Positions 17,613 to 25,214 of a stretch of 64,000 nt of DNA are shown here, piece after piece. The stretch comes from Paraburkholderia polaris (GTDB lineage Bacteria > Pseudomonadota > Gammaproteobacteria > Burkholderiales > Burkholderiaceae). Under the pieces are notes generated by a model that was given only the letters and a program-made list of their open reading frames with translations, was not told the DNA's origin and made no database searches. The position numbers and the translations under genes are program-made. The DNA lies in NCBI RefSeq assembly GCF_012927345.1, contig NZ_JABBGJ010000005.1:124001-188000 (forward strand), read 5' to 3'. Within the stretch, counting starts at the first letter, position 1. Each line of letters begins with the position of its first letter.

Positions 17613-18718
17613 GCGGCTTGCACTCGTCGATGCTGTGCAAGCTGGGTTTTCAGTTGCACGATGCTCGGGGTCACGATCGGTATGAACGCGGCCTCGCGTG
17701 TGCGGCGCGGCGATCCGCCCTGGCCGCGCAGATAGCCGCGTCCGCCCGCGCTCAGCACCTCGAGCCGTACCGCGGCGTCGACCAGTGCCGCGAGTTTGAT
17801 CCTAACCTCGAACAGCGCTGTCGGCGCACTCAGGAAGGTGCCGTGTTCGACGCCGTCGAAGAGGCGGCCAGACAACAGGTCAAGCTCATGCGAGAGTTCG
17901 GCGGTTTCGTCCGAGACGGCGTCGCGCGCCGCGGCGCTGCTGGTCGCCACTGCGTCGAGCGCCCGTCGCGCGAGTCCGATCGACATCCCGCATTGGAGCC
18001 CCAGAAAAGCCGGCCGGACTTGCGCGATGAACGCAGGTGCGTCGACGGCGATCTGCCAGTGGGTATCGAGTACCGTGCCGGCCAGTTTGAGGGCTGCCGT
18101 ATTGCTCGAGCGCAGCGCAATCAGGTCGAGATCGTCGCTGCGTTCGACGCCGTCAGCGTCGTGCGGAATCGCGAAGATCGAGGGCGCGGCGCCGTCGTTG
18201 TGATCGAACATCGCCGCCGCGATAAAGCCCTCGTGCCGCAGATTGGTGATCCACGGCAAACTGCCGTTCAGTGTCCAACGGGTGACCGCGCCGGTATCGT
18301 CGTGCGCGAGGGGCGCGGCGTTCATCTGCAGCGGCTCGATATTCGACAGATACTTCATCGCATTCGACAGACCTGTTGCGCCGGCCATCTCGCCGGCGAG
18401 CAGCGCGGGCAGCCAGCGCGCGCGCAACCCCCGGTTGGGACTGTGCAGCAAGTATTCGATGAACGTGCGCTGACCCCAGAATACGAACGAAGCCGCGAGC
18501 GAATGGGCCGCGACGCCGGCCACGGCGCGGATCGCGTCGACCGTGGTGCCGCCGCTGCCGCCCGATTCCGCCGGGACACCGATGCGCAACAATCCCGCCT
18601 GTGCGAGGCGCGGCAGGATATCCGGCGCGTGAGTCTGAGTGGTGTCGATGGCCTCGGCGTTCGCGTCGAGCCACGCGGCCAGCTCGGGCGTCGTCGCGAC
18701 CAGTGGCACGGTAGTCAT
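17609..18718 (-). CDS. Acyl-CoA-dehydrogenase-like flavoprotein
   Basis: A 369-residue protein of the acyl-CoA dehydrogenase fold. Visible parts are the N-terminal helical domain (LPRLAQAGLLRIGVPAESGGSGGT), the beta-domain (WTLNGSLPWITNLRHEGFIA) and the C-terminal helices with GGRGYLRGQ. In organosulfur loci such proteins (DszC/SfnB-like) are often flavin-dependent oxygenases rather than beta-oxidation enzymes. It lies between an AhpD-like gene and an ABC ATPase, overlapping both by 4 bases. I do not see the canonical catalytic glutamate context of true acyl-CoA dehydrogenases. The reaction is unknown: oxidation of the transported compound is an inference. Confidence 0.75.
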   Translation of the reverse strand: MTTVPLVATTPELAAWLDANAEAIDTTQTHAPDILPRLAQAGLLRIGVPAESGGSGGTTVDAIRAVAGVAAHSLAASFVFWGQRTFIEYLLHSPNRGLRARWLPALLAGEMAGATGLSNAMKYLSNIEPLQMNAAPLAHDDTGAVTRWTLNGSLPWITNLRHEGFIAAAMFDHNDGAAPSIFAIPHDADGVERSDDLDLIALRSSNTAALKLAGTVLDTHWQIAVDAPAFIAQVRPAFLGLQCGMSIGLARRALDAVATSSAAARDAVSDETAELSHELDLLSGRLFDGVEHGTFLSAPTALFEVRIKLAALVDAAVRLEVLSAGGRGYLRGQGGSPRRTREAAFIPIVTPSIVQLKTQLAQHRRVQAA

Positions 18719-19281
18719 GCGGCGAACTGACCGGCGTCCCAGCGGTAGGCGGCCAGTTCAGGATTGAGCGGGTTTTGTGCGAGATTGTTCGCGAAGTTGC
18801 ACAGGGTCGCGAGGCTCACGCCGAGCACGACTTCGAGCGCGTTGGCGTCGCTGAAGCCCGCCGCGTGGAACGCGCTCAGCGCCTCATCGGCTACCGCGCC
18901 GCGCGTGGCGATCACCGCCCGGGTGAACACGGCAACTGCGTTCAGGCGGGTGTCGGTGAGAGTGCGTTGCGCGCGGATTGCTTCGACGAGAGGGGCATCG
19001 AGTTGCGCTTTTTTCAGCGCAACCGCCGTGTGGCCCGCAACGCAAAAGCCGCAGCCGTGAATGGCGGCGGCGGTGATCTGCACCGTCTCGCGTTCGGCTA
19101 GTGTCAAACCGCTGCGGCCGTTGATTTCCGCGACGGTGAGATAGGTTTCGAGCGCGGTCGGCGCGTTGGCTAGCGATGCGACCAGGTTCGGCAGGAAGCC
19201 GTTGGCGGCCTGCGCGCGTTCGAGATAAGGACGGCTCGCTTCGGGCGCGCTGTTGGGGGTGAGCAAAGGTAGACGGCTCAT
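18715..19281 (-). CDS. AhpD-like carboxymuconolactone decarboxylase-family protein
   Basis: A 188-residue all-helical CMD/AhpD-family protein. The redox centre is CGFC (C77, C80) with H84 following, the peroxidase-type CxxCxxxH pattern, preceded by acidic residues near 63-65. Family members reduce peroxides or act as thiol-disulfide partners. Next to a flavoprotein that may leak H2O2 or peroxy-flavin products, a detoxifying role is plausible but inferred. It is the first gene after the AraC regulator (133-base gap) and overlaps the next gene by 4 bases. Confidence 0.83.
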   Translation of the reverse strand: MSRLPLLTPNSAPEASRPYLERAQAANGFLPNLVASLANAPTALETYLTVAEINGRSGLTLAERETVQITAAAIHGCGFCVAGHTAVALKKAQLDAPLVEAIRAQRTLTDTRLNAVAVFTRAVIATRGAVADEALSAFHAAGFSDANALEVVLGVSLATLCNFANNLAQNPLNPELAAYRWDAGQFAA

Positions 19282-19413
19282 ATCGATCCCTTACGAAGAA
19301 GCCCTCATTCTGGACATGCGGGGGTGACCGGACAATGCGCGGCTGTCTGCGATTTCTGCGGGTTTGTCTCGCGTTGGCGAGGCGCAGCGACGCTCGATGC
19401 AATCAGGATGCAA

Positions 19414-20409
19414 TCAGGCGACGCCGTACGCGTCTTCCGGCGCCGCTTCGCTTCGCTCTTCAGTGGCCGCTCGCGCGCGTCGCCATGCGCCCGGCTGCAT
19501 GCCGGTGATGCGTTTGAACGCGTGAGCAAACGCGGATTCCGACTGGTAGCCGACATGTTCGGCGGTATCCGGCGTACGGGCGCCGTCGCGCAGCATGGTG
19601 GCGGCAAGATTCATACGAATCAGCGTGACAAACTGGGCGGGCGGCTGGCCGGAAATCGTGACGAACTGCTTGCAAAAGCGCGCGCGGGACATATGGACGA
19701 AATCCGCCATCGAGTCGGTCGTCCAGCGCTTGCCGGGCGACTCGACAATCGCGCTCACGAGTGGCGCGAACTCGGCCCGCAACAGCAGCGCCCAGAAGCA
19801 GGGCGCCATGTCATGAGGGCCATCCAGGGCACGGAGCGCGTAAATGAACAGCAGATCGGTCAGGCGTGCGAGCAGCGGAGAAGGCTTGTCGGCGTCAAGC
19901 CTGGCCTCGGCCTGGATCAGGTCGAAGATGGCGCGCGCGCCTTGCAGGGAGGGGTGTTCGCGGCGCGCGACGATGTGATCGGGCAACAGGCTCAATAGCA
20001 TGTCGTCGAGCGTCGAGCCGAACTCGAAAAAACCGCAGGCGATGCCGACCCCGGCGTCAGCCGCGGTGGTGACGTCGGGCTCAGCCGTCAGCGGCATCAT
20101 CGTACCGATGCGCGCGGCTTCCTGACCGCGCGCGGGCGGGTGCGGATCGGGTGACAGGCAGTGCGGGAGGTCGCGCAGCAGGAACACCGCGTCGCCTTCG
20201 ACGAGGCGCACGCTGCGAGCCGCGCGGTGCGCGTCTGCGGGCAGGTGCAGCCAGCATTCGCCGTGCAGCACGAGATGGAAGCTCGCCCGCAGGCGTCCCG
20301 CGGTAGACGCCTGCCAGGTCCCACAATATTGGCCGACGTGAAATATCGTGCTTTTCAGTTCGAGACTGGAAAGCAGCCAGTGGGCCAGCTTGTCGGCATT
20401 GGGCAACAT
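19414..20409 (-). CDS. AraC-family transcriptional regulator with cupin N-domain
   Basis: A 331-residue regulator. The N-terminal ~180 residues form a cupin sensor domain (FHVGQYCGTWQASTAGRLRASFH and CWLHLP strands). The C-terminal ~100 residues hold two helix-turn-helix units (SMADFVHMSRARFCKQF and TAEHVGYQSESAFAHAFKR). ATG 20409 is chosen; the frame opens upstream at 20454. It precedes the AhpD/ABC set on the same strand and is the obvious candidate to control it and perhaps the divergent TauD gene. The inducer is unknown. Confidence 0.85.
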   Translation of the reverse strand: MLPNADKLAHWLLSSLELKSTIFHVGQYCGTWQASTAGRLRASFHLVLHGECWLHLPADAHRAARSVRLVEGDAVFLLRDLPHCLSPDPHPPARGQEAARIGTMMPLTAEPDVTTAADAGVGIACGFFEFGSTLDDMLLSLLPDHIVARREHPSLQGARAIFDLIQAEARLDADKPSPLLARLTDLLFIYALRALDGPHDMAPCFWALLLRAEFAPLVSAIVESPGKRWTTDSMADFVHMSRARFCKQFVTISGQPPAQFVTLIRMNLAATMLRDGARTPDTAEHVGYQSESAFAHAFKRITGMQPGAWRRARAATEERSEAAPEDAYGVA

Positions 20410-20800
20410 CGCTTCGATAACAGGTTCCGGGCGAGAAATCCCGCGTAGGCACAATACGTTAAGCGCATCGCGCAGCGGCGCTACGAACTTATTGTGGGAA
20501 GCTTATGCTCAGAAGTGGTTTTGAGGCGCCGCATTGGCACCACCTGCCGTCCTCGAACAGGGCCGGCTCGCAGCGAACGTGACACCGTGAACCGGCTAAC
20601 CTTCGACTATAGGCAAGTCGCAACGGGCGTCGAAATAATCCTTTGTTCGAACCAAAGTACTTGTTTTGTGGGCTCTTTTTGCCACGATGGCGACTAAACG
20701 AATCGCCCAGTGCTGACTAACCATGCGCTAAAAGCTTGGTTGCCGACACCTCACCCCTGCTGCTCTCATGGTCCACGCTATCGACCCTCTGGAGGACGCC
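20410..20800. promoter_or_regulatory. Divergent intergenic region, AraC regulator / TauD-like gene
   Basis: A 391-base region with no convincing gene. It must hold promoters for the AraC regulator and for the TauD-like gene. A near-palindrome at 20641-20657 (CTTTG, 7-base centre TTCGAAC, CAAAG) lies ~145 bases before the TauD start and could be an operator. A short T-rich run follows at ~20661-20680. The role is inferred from position. Confidence 0.35.
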
Positions 20801-21733
20801 ATGAGTGCAGTGCTCGAACATCAGCAGTCGCCATCCACCGCTCATCAGGAGCTTCGCGTACGCCGATACAAGCCGTTGATCGGCGCGGTGGTCGAGAATG
20901 TCGATCTCGCGAGGCCGCTTAGCGAAGAAAACCGGCAAACGCTGAGGCAGGCGCTGGTCGACCATGGCGTAATTTTTTTTCGTGAACAGACGCTTACGCC
21001 CGAGCAGCATGTCGCGCTCGCGCGCATCTTCGGAAACCCGGTCCGCAAGAATATCTACCTGCCGGCCGTTGCGGGCTTCCCGGAGATCGAGGTCATTGCC
21101 CACAGCGACAAAACCCAATCGGGCGGCACGGACAACTGGCACGTCGACGTTTCGTGGCAGCCGCAGCCGCCCAAGGCCACCGTCCTCCACGCGCAGGAGA
21201 TTCCTGAGGGGGGCGGCGGCGACACGATCTGGGCCTCGTCGCCGGCAGTCTACGACTTGCTGGATCCCGATCTGGCACGCTACTTCGAGAAGCTGAAGGC
21301 CGTGAATACGTTCATTGCTTCGCCCAAGAAGAACGCACTTTCCGACCTGTTGAGCGGTTACGACATACCGGAAGGCACGAGCGAGCAGAGTGTGGAGGCC
21401 GGCCTTGCACGGGTGCGCGATGCCTCGCAAAAATATCCGCCCATCGAGGTGCCCGTCATCAAGACACACCCCGAAAACGGCCGCAAGCTGGTGTTCGTCA
21501 ATGAAGGCCACACGAGCCATTTACTCGGTGTGTCGAAGACGGCCAGTCAGAGTTTGCTGAACTACCTCTATGACCTGATCAAGACGCCGGAAGTCCAGGC
21601 CCGCTTCGAATGGCGTGCCGGCGATGTCGCGATCTGGGACAACCGCCAGGTCCAGCATTACGCGGCGCGAGACTACGGCGCGGCCCGCCGCCGTATTCAT
21701 CGCATCACGCTCGAACACGACGGCGTGTTCTGA
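20801..21733 (+). CDS. TauD/TfdA-family Fe(II)/2-oxoglutarate dioxygenase (copy 1)
   Basis: A 310-residue dioxygenase that would hydroxylate the carbon next to sulfur (taurine, alkyl sulfonate or alkyl sulfate), releasing sulfite or sulfate and an aldehyde. The iron triad is H114-x-D116 (WHVDVSW) with distal H286 (VQHYA), and the arginine-rich RRRIHR stretch supplies the 2-oxoglutarate clamp. GGAGGAC precedes the ATG at 20801; the earlier frame opening at 20768 lacks this. It is followed at once by remnants of a transporter of the TauD-SBP-ATPase-permease layout seen intact at 28088-31874. The enzyme itself looks intact. Confidence 0.88.
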   Translation: MSAVLEHQQSPSTAHQELRVRRYKPLIGAVVENVDLARPLSEENRQTLRQALVDHGVIFFREQTLTPEQHVALARIFGNPVRKNIYLPAVAGFPEIEVIAHSDKTQSGGTDNWHVDVSWQPQPPKATVLHAQEIPEGGGGDTIWASSPAVYDLLDPDLARYFEKLKAVNTFIASPKKNALSDLLSGYDIPEGTSEQSVEAGLARVRDASQKYPPIEVPVIKTHPENGRKLVFVNEGHTSHLLGVSKTASQSLLNYLYDLIKTPEVQARFEWRAGDVAIWDNRQVQHYAARDYGAARRRIHRITLEHDGVF

Positions 21734-21740
21734 GAAGGAG

Positions 21741-22328
21741 ACCAACGGCGGGCTGTTTGTGCTGCAAGGCAGTCCGATCCACAGCGCACGCGATCTGATC
21801 GGCCGCAAGGTCGGCGTCAACACCCCGGGCGCGTACGAGCAGTATCTGCTGACCGCGTATCTCGAGAAGGCCGGCCTGTCCAAAGACGAGATTCAAAAGG
21901 TGGTGTTCGTCGCAGCGCCGCCGGTCAATCTCGCGCAGCTGCTCAAGCAGAAGCAACTCGACGCGATCGCTCGTGCACTTTCCTTCGACCCTGACGTGTT
22001 GTTGATGGACGAACCCTTTGCCGCGCTCGATGCACAGACCCGGGAGACGTTGCAGGATGAATTGCTGCGCATCTGGCAACGCACCGGCACGACTATCGTG
22101 TTTATCACGCACTCTATCGACGAAGCCATCTATCTTGGCCAACGAGTCCTGGTGATGGCGGCGGCGCCCGGCCGCATCACCCATGCGCTCGATGTGCATC
22201 TCAAGCGTGATGACCTCTCCGAAGACCTGCGCTCGACACCGGAATTCGTGCGGCTAAGACACGACATCTGGCAATTGACGCATCAGCGCCGGGCGACCTC
22301 GCGTCTGGAGGTCGCGCATGCGGCTTAA
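21741..22328 (+). pseudogene. Chimeric remnant: sulfonate SBP fragment fused in frame to ABC ATPase C-terminal half
   Basis: One open frame contains two unrelated partial proteins. From ~21747 to ~21966 it encodes an internal SsuA-type SBP piece (GGLFVLQGSPIHSARDLIGR to LLKQKQLDAIA), without signal peptide, N-lobe start or C-lobe. From ~21967 it continues as the C-terminal half of an SsuB/TauB ATPase: RALSFDPDVLLMDEPFAALD (Walker B), then FITHSIDEAIYL (H-loop) to the normal end. Walker A and the LSGGQ signature are gone. The join falls at AIARAL, where SBP and ATPase sequences share short identity, as expected for deletion between microhomologies. A good ribosome site (AAGGAG, 21735-21740) survives after the TauD stop but no ATG follows; CTG/GTG at 21753/21759 are the only in-frame candidates. 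It cannot work as either parent. Confidence 0.85.
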
Positions 22329-22344
22329 CGCAGGAGTCTGAGTC

Positions 22345-22871
22345 ATGAGTACCTTGTCATCGGCTGGTATCGAACGCTGGCCGAGATTCTCAATCCGCTC
22401 CTCGAGTTGTTTCGCAACACCGCGCCACTCGCGCTGCTTCCCGTCTTTGTGCTGGTGCTAGGCATGGGCGAGACCTCGAAGGTCTCGATGGTTGTTTACT
22501 CATGCATCTGGCCTGTCGTACTCAATACCGTGAGCGGTGTGCGCAACGTCGATCCGTTGCTGATCCGCTCTGCGCTTTCAATGGGGCTGACCCCGCTGCA
22601 GCTTTGTCGCAAGGTCGTCTTGCCTGCGTCGGTACCGACTGTTTTCACGGGCATTCGTGTCGCCGGTGCTTACTCTATTCTCGTGCTGATCGCGGCTGAA
22701 ATGGTGGGGGCGAAAGCGGGACTGGGGTACCTCGTGAACTACTCGCAATTCACGTTCGAGATTCCGAAAATGTATGCAGGCATTGTCACGCTCGCGCTAC
22801 TCGGTCTCGCATTCAATCATGCTGTATTGCTGGTGGAAAGGCGGCTCACGGCCTGGCAGGGCGAACGCTGA
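22345..22871 (+). pseudogene. 5'-deleted ABC permease remnant (SsuC/TauC type)
   Basis: AGGAG and an ATG at 22345 look like an authentic gene start, but that frame stops after 38 codons at 22461. The permease is read in the next frame, from about GWYRTLAEILNPL (22362) through LLELFRNTAPLALLPVF and the coupling region NVDPLLIRSALSMG to a normal C-terminus. Roughly the first hundred residues, with the first membrane helices, are missing. The pattern fits an internal deletion joining the original start to the middle of the gene out of frame. A shorter product from the ATG at 22407 is possible but would lack half of the membrane domain. Confidence 0.8.
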
Positions 22872-23025
22872 CCATTCCACGTCGTCAAGCAATCGGCTCG
22901 TTACCTTAGGGGAAATCTGGCGCGGTAGCGGGAGCGGCCGACTAATTCCTGATCCTGAGCGCGTGTCTGCGTGAAGTGCTTTTCCAGGGGCACGTCACGC
23001 AGCGTATGGTGTTTGCGGGAAACCG

Positions 23026-23622
23026 TTAGAGAACGAGGCGCCCTTCCGATGCGATGGTGGTCAGCGAGTTGCGCTGGCTCTGTACTTCGCGCGCTTGTAG
23101 CGCTTCCGGCAGCGACGCCTTGTCACCCGCGCGGCCGATTGCGATAGCGGCTTCTATGGAGTAGACGTCCGGAACGGCGAGCGCCTGGCGGATCGTCTCG
23201 CGTTCGATGCCGGCAAGGCCGTGCGCATGCCATCCGGAGAGGCTGGCCTGTAGCGCGAGGTATGCCCACGCGGCGCCGGTATCGAACGAATGGGTGGGAG
23301 CAGGGACTTCAGCCGCTCCGCCGGGCGGCGTGAACGTGCTCTTGGACAGAACGATGACAATGGCCGCTGCCTGGCTGGCCCAGCTTCGATTGAATTCGTT
23401 GAGGAAGCCGAGGAATTGTTCCCAGTGGGGCGTATCCCGTCTTGCATAGACGAAACGCCACGGTTGGGAGTTATAGGAGGACGGCGCCCAGCGGGCTGCT
23501 TCGAGAAGCGTCAGCAGGGTTGCTTCCGGGATCGGGTCGGACGTGAAAGCGCGCGGCGACCAGCGGTTGAGGAATTGCCTGTCGATGGGATGTTCGGCTG
23601 TGCGTGCATTTGATGCTGTCAT
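23026..23622 (-). CDS. Nitroreductase-family flavoprotein
   Basis: A 198-residue FMN-dependent NAD(P)H oxidoreductase of the nitroreductase fold. FMN-contacting elements RWSPRAF and APSSYNSQPWRFV lie in the first third, and GLAGIERETIRQAL is the C-terminal helix region. AGGAG precedes the ATG. It is a single gene, divergent from SfnB copy 1 across a 340-base region. In an organosulfur locus it might supply reduced flavin or reduce a nitro/quinone substrate; the natural substrate is unknown. Confidence 0.87.
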   Translation of the reverse strand: MTASNARTAEHPIDRQFLNRWSPRAFTSDPIPEATLLTLLEAARWAPSSYNSQPWRFVYARRDTPHWEQFLGFLNEFNRSWASQAAAIVIVLSKSTFTPPGGAAEVPAPTHSFDTGAAWAYLALQASLSGWHAHGLAGIERETIRQALAVPDVYSIEAAIAIGRAGDKASLPEALQAREVQSQRNSLTTIASEGRLVL

Positions 23623-23962
23623 TGACTGCTCCTGAAAAGAAAGAATTCGACGCTCAAGCTGAAGGGCCGCGAAGGCCCCTGGCGATGCCGGATCACTTTA
23701 TTGGCTCGAACAGGGCGACTGAACCGATTTATTCTCACATCGTTATTCCGCAACCGCATCGACATCGCGAAACCTACAGGGCACCACCGCGGGTGGTGCC
23801 GCTTCATGTGCAAACCAGGCAATTCGACCATGCAAAGCGCAGAGTGATCGCTTTTGCCGTCGTTTGGGCGTTAGCGGCGTTGCAGCAGATAAGTAAATGA
23901 AAAATGAATAGTTCTGTGCCGCACGCCAACGCTTTAACCTCGAACAATTCTGCCGAGGTAGC
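23623..23962. promoter_or_regulatory. Divergent intergenic region with 21-base perfect palindrome
   Basis: No gene is seen in this 340-base stretch. It contains a perfect inverted repeat at 23780-23800: GGCACCACC, 3-base centre GCG, GGTGGTGCC. No T-run follows on either strand, which argues against a terminator and for a dimeric regulator site or a hairpin. It lies about midway between the nitroreductase start and the SfnB-like start and could control both. Confidence 0.4.
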
Positions 23963-25192
23963 ATGAACGACATCTCCAACACCGGTGTTTTGCACGCGCG
24001 GCCACAAGCCGACGCCCATGTCATCGCAGACGACGCCGAGGCCCTCGCGGTCGCCGAACAACTCGCCCTGGAATTCGCTGTGGGCGCCGCTGAACGCGAC
24101 CGTCAGCGGCGTCTTCCGTATGATGAACTTGCCCGCTTCAGCGCAAGCGGTTTGGGTGGCATCACCGTGCCGCGCGAATACGGTGGGGCAGACGTTTCTT
24201 TCGTCACGCTTGCACGCGTGTTCGCGATTCTGTGCGAGGCTGATCCTTCGCTCGGGCAGATTCCTCAGAATCATTTCGGGTTTTTAAACGTGATCCGCAC
24301 GCTTGGGTCCGCGTCGCAGAAGCAGCGCTATTTTTCTGGCGTGCTGGCGGGCAAACGGCTCGGCAACGCCGGACCCGAACGCGGGTCGCGCAATACGACT
24401 GACGTGCAAACACGGCTGGCGACAGCGGACGGAGAACTGCGTGTGAGCGGCCGAAAATTCTATTCGACCGGTGCGCTGTTCGCTCACTGGGTACCCACCA
24501 AGCTGCTCGATGAACAAGGTCGCCTGATCGCCGCGATCATCGAACGGGACAGCCCAGGGCTGACTGTCATCGACGATTGGTCGGGCTTTGGGCAGCGCAC
24601 CACGGCCAGCGGTTCGGTGGTGTTCAATAACGTGTTGGTGGACCCGGAAGCGATATTGCCGCTGTGGCAAACCGCCGGCGAGCCTTCGCTGGTCGGCCCC
24701 GTCTCGCAGATCATCCAGGCCGCGATCGACGCGGGAATCGCGCGCGCCGCGGTGCGTGAGACCGTGCGCTTCGTGAAGGAGCAGGCGCGGCCATGGCTCG
24801 ACGCCGGTGTCGAGCGAGCGACCGACGATCCCTACGTGATTCGCGACACAGGCCTGCTGCACGTGGAGCTGCACGCCGCCGAAGCGGTGCTGGAGCGCGC
24901 GGCGCGCACGCTCGACCGGATTCGCGTGGCCGGTGTCACGGCGCAGACGCAAGCTGAAGCGTCGATCGCCGTCGCCAAAGCCAAAGTGCTGACAACCGAA
25001 GCCGCACTGAATGGCGCGGAAAAACTCTTCGAACTGTCCGGCTCGCGCGCGGTGCTCGAGGAACTCAATCTCGATCGTCACTGGCGCAATGCACGGGTAC
25101 ATACGCTGCACGACCCGGTGCGCTGGAAATATTTCGCGATCGGCAACTATTTGCTTAACGACGTGTTGCCGCAGCGACATGCGTGGATCTGA
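23963..25192 (+). CDS. SfnB-like acyl-CoA-dehydrogenase-family oxidoreductase (copy 1)
   Basis: A 409-residue flavoprotein of the SfnB group (acyl-CoA dehydrogenase fold, sulfur acquisition). Landmarks are ASGLGGITVPREYGGA, the SLGQIPQNH loop, a GRKFYSTGALFAHWVP beta-domain strand and LDRHWRNARVHTLHDPVRWK near the C-terminus. The family is known from sulfone and sulfonate utilisation; the reaction is not firmly established. It has a close tandem paralogue 22 bases downstream and then an FMN monooxygenase, all one likely operon. The start is ATG at 23963. Confidence 0.85.
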   Translation: MNDISNTGVLHARPQADAHVIADDAEALAVAEQLALEFAVGAAERDRQRRLPYDELARFSASGLGGITVPREYGGADVSFVTLARVFAILCEADPSLGQIPQNHFGFLNVIRTLGSASQKQRYFSGVLAGKRLGNAGPERGSRNTTDVQTRLATADGELRVSGRKFYSTGALFAHWVPTKLLDEQGRLIAAIIERDSPGLTVIDDWSGFGQRTTASGSVVFNNVLVDPEAILPLWQTAGEPSLVGPVSQIIQAAIDAGIARAAVRETVRFVKEQARPWLDAGVERATDDPYVIRDTGLLHVELHAAEAVLERAARTLDRIRVAGVTAQTQAEASIAVAKAKVLTTEAALNGAEKLFELSGSRAVLEELNLDRHWRNARVHTLHDPVRWKYFAIGNYLLNDVLPQRHAWI

Positions 25193-25214
25193 CGCCGGCA
25201 TAGCCAACCATCAC

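Noticed and set aside
17585..18730. 381-codon plus-strand frame
   Set aside because: Antisense shadow of the acyl-CoA-dehydrogenase-like gene; composition is Arg/Gly/Asp-rich and not protein-like.
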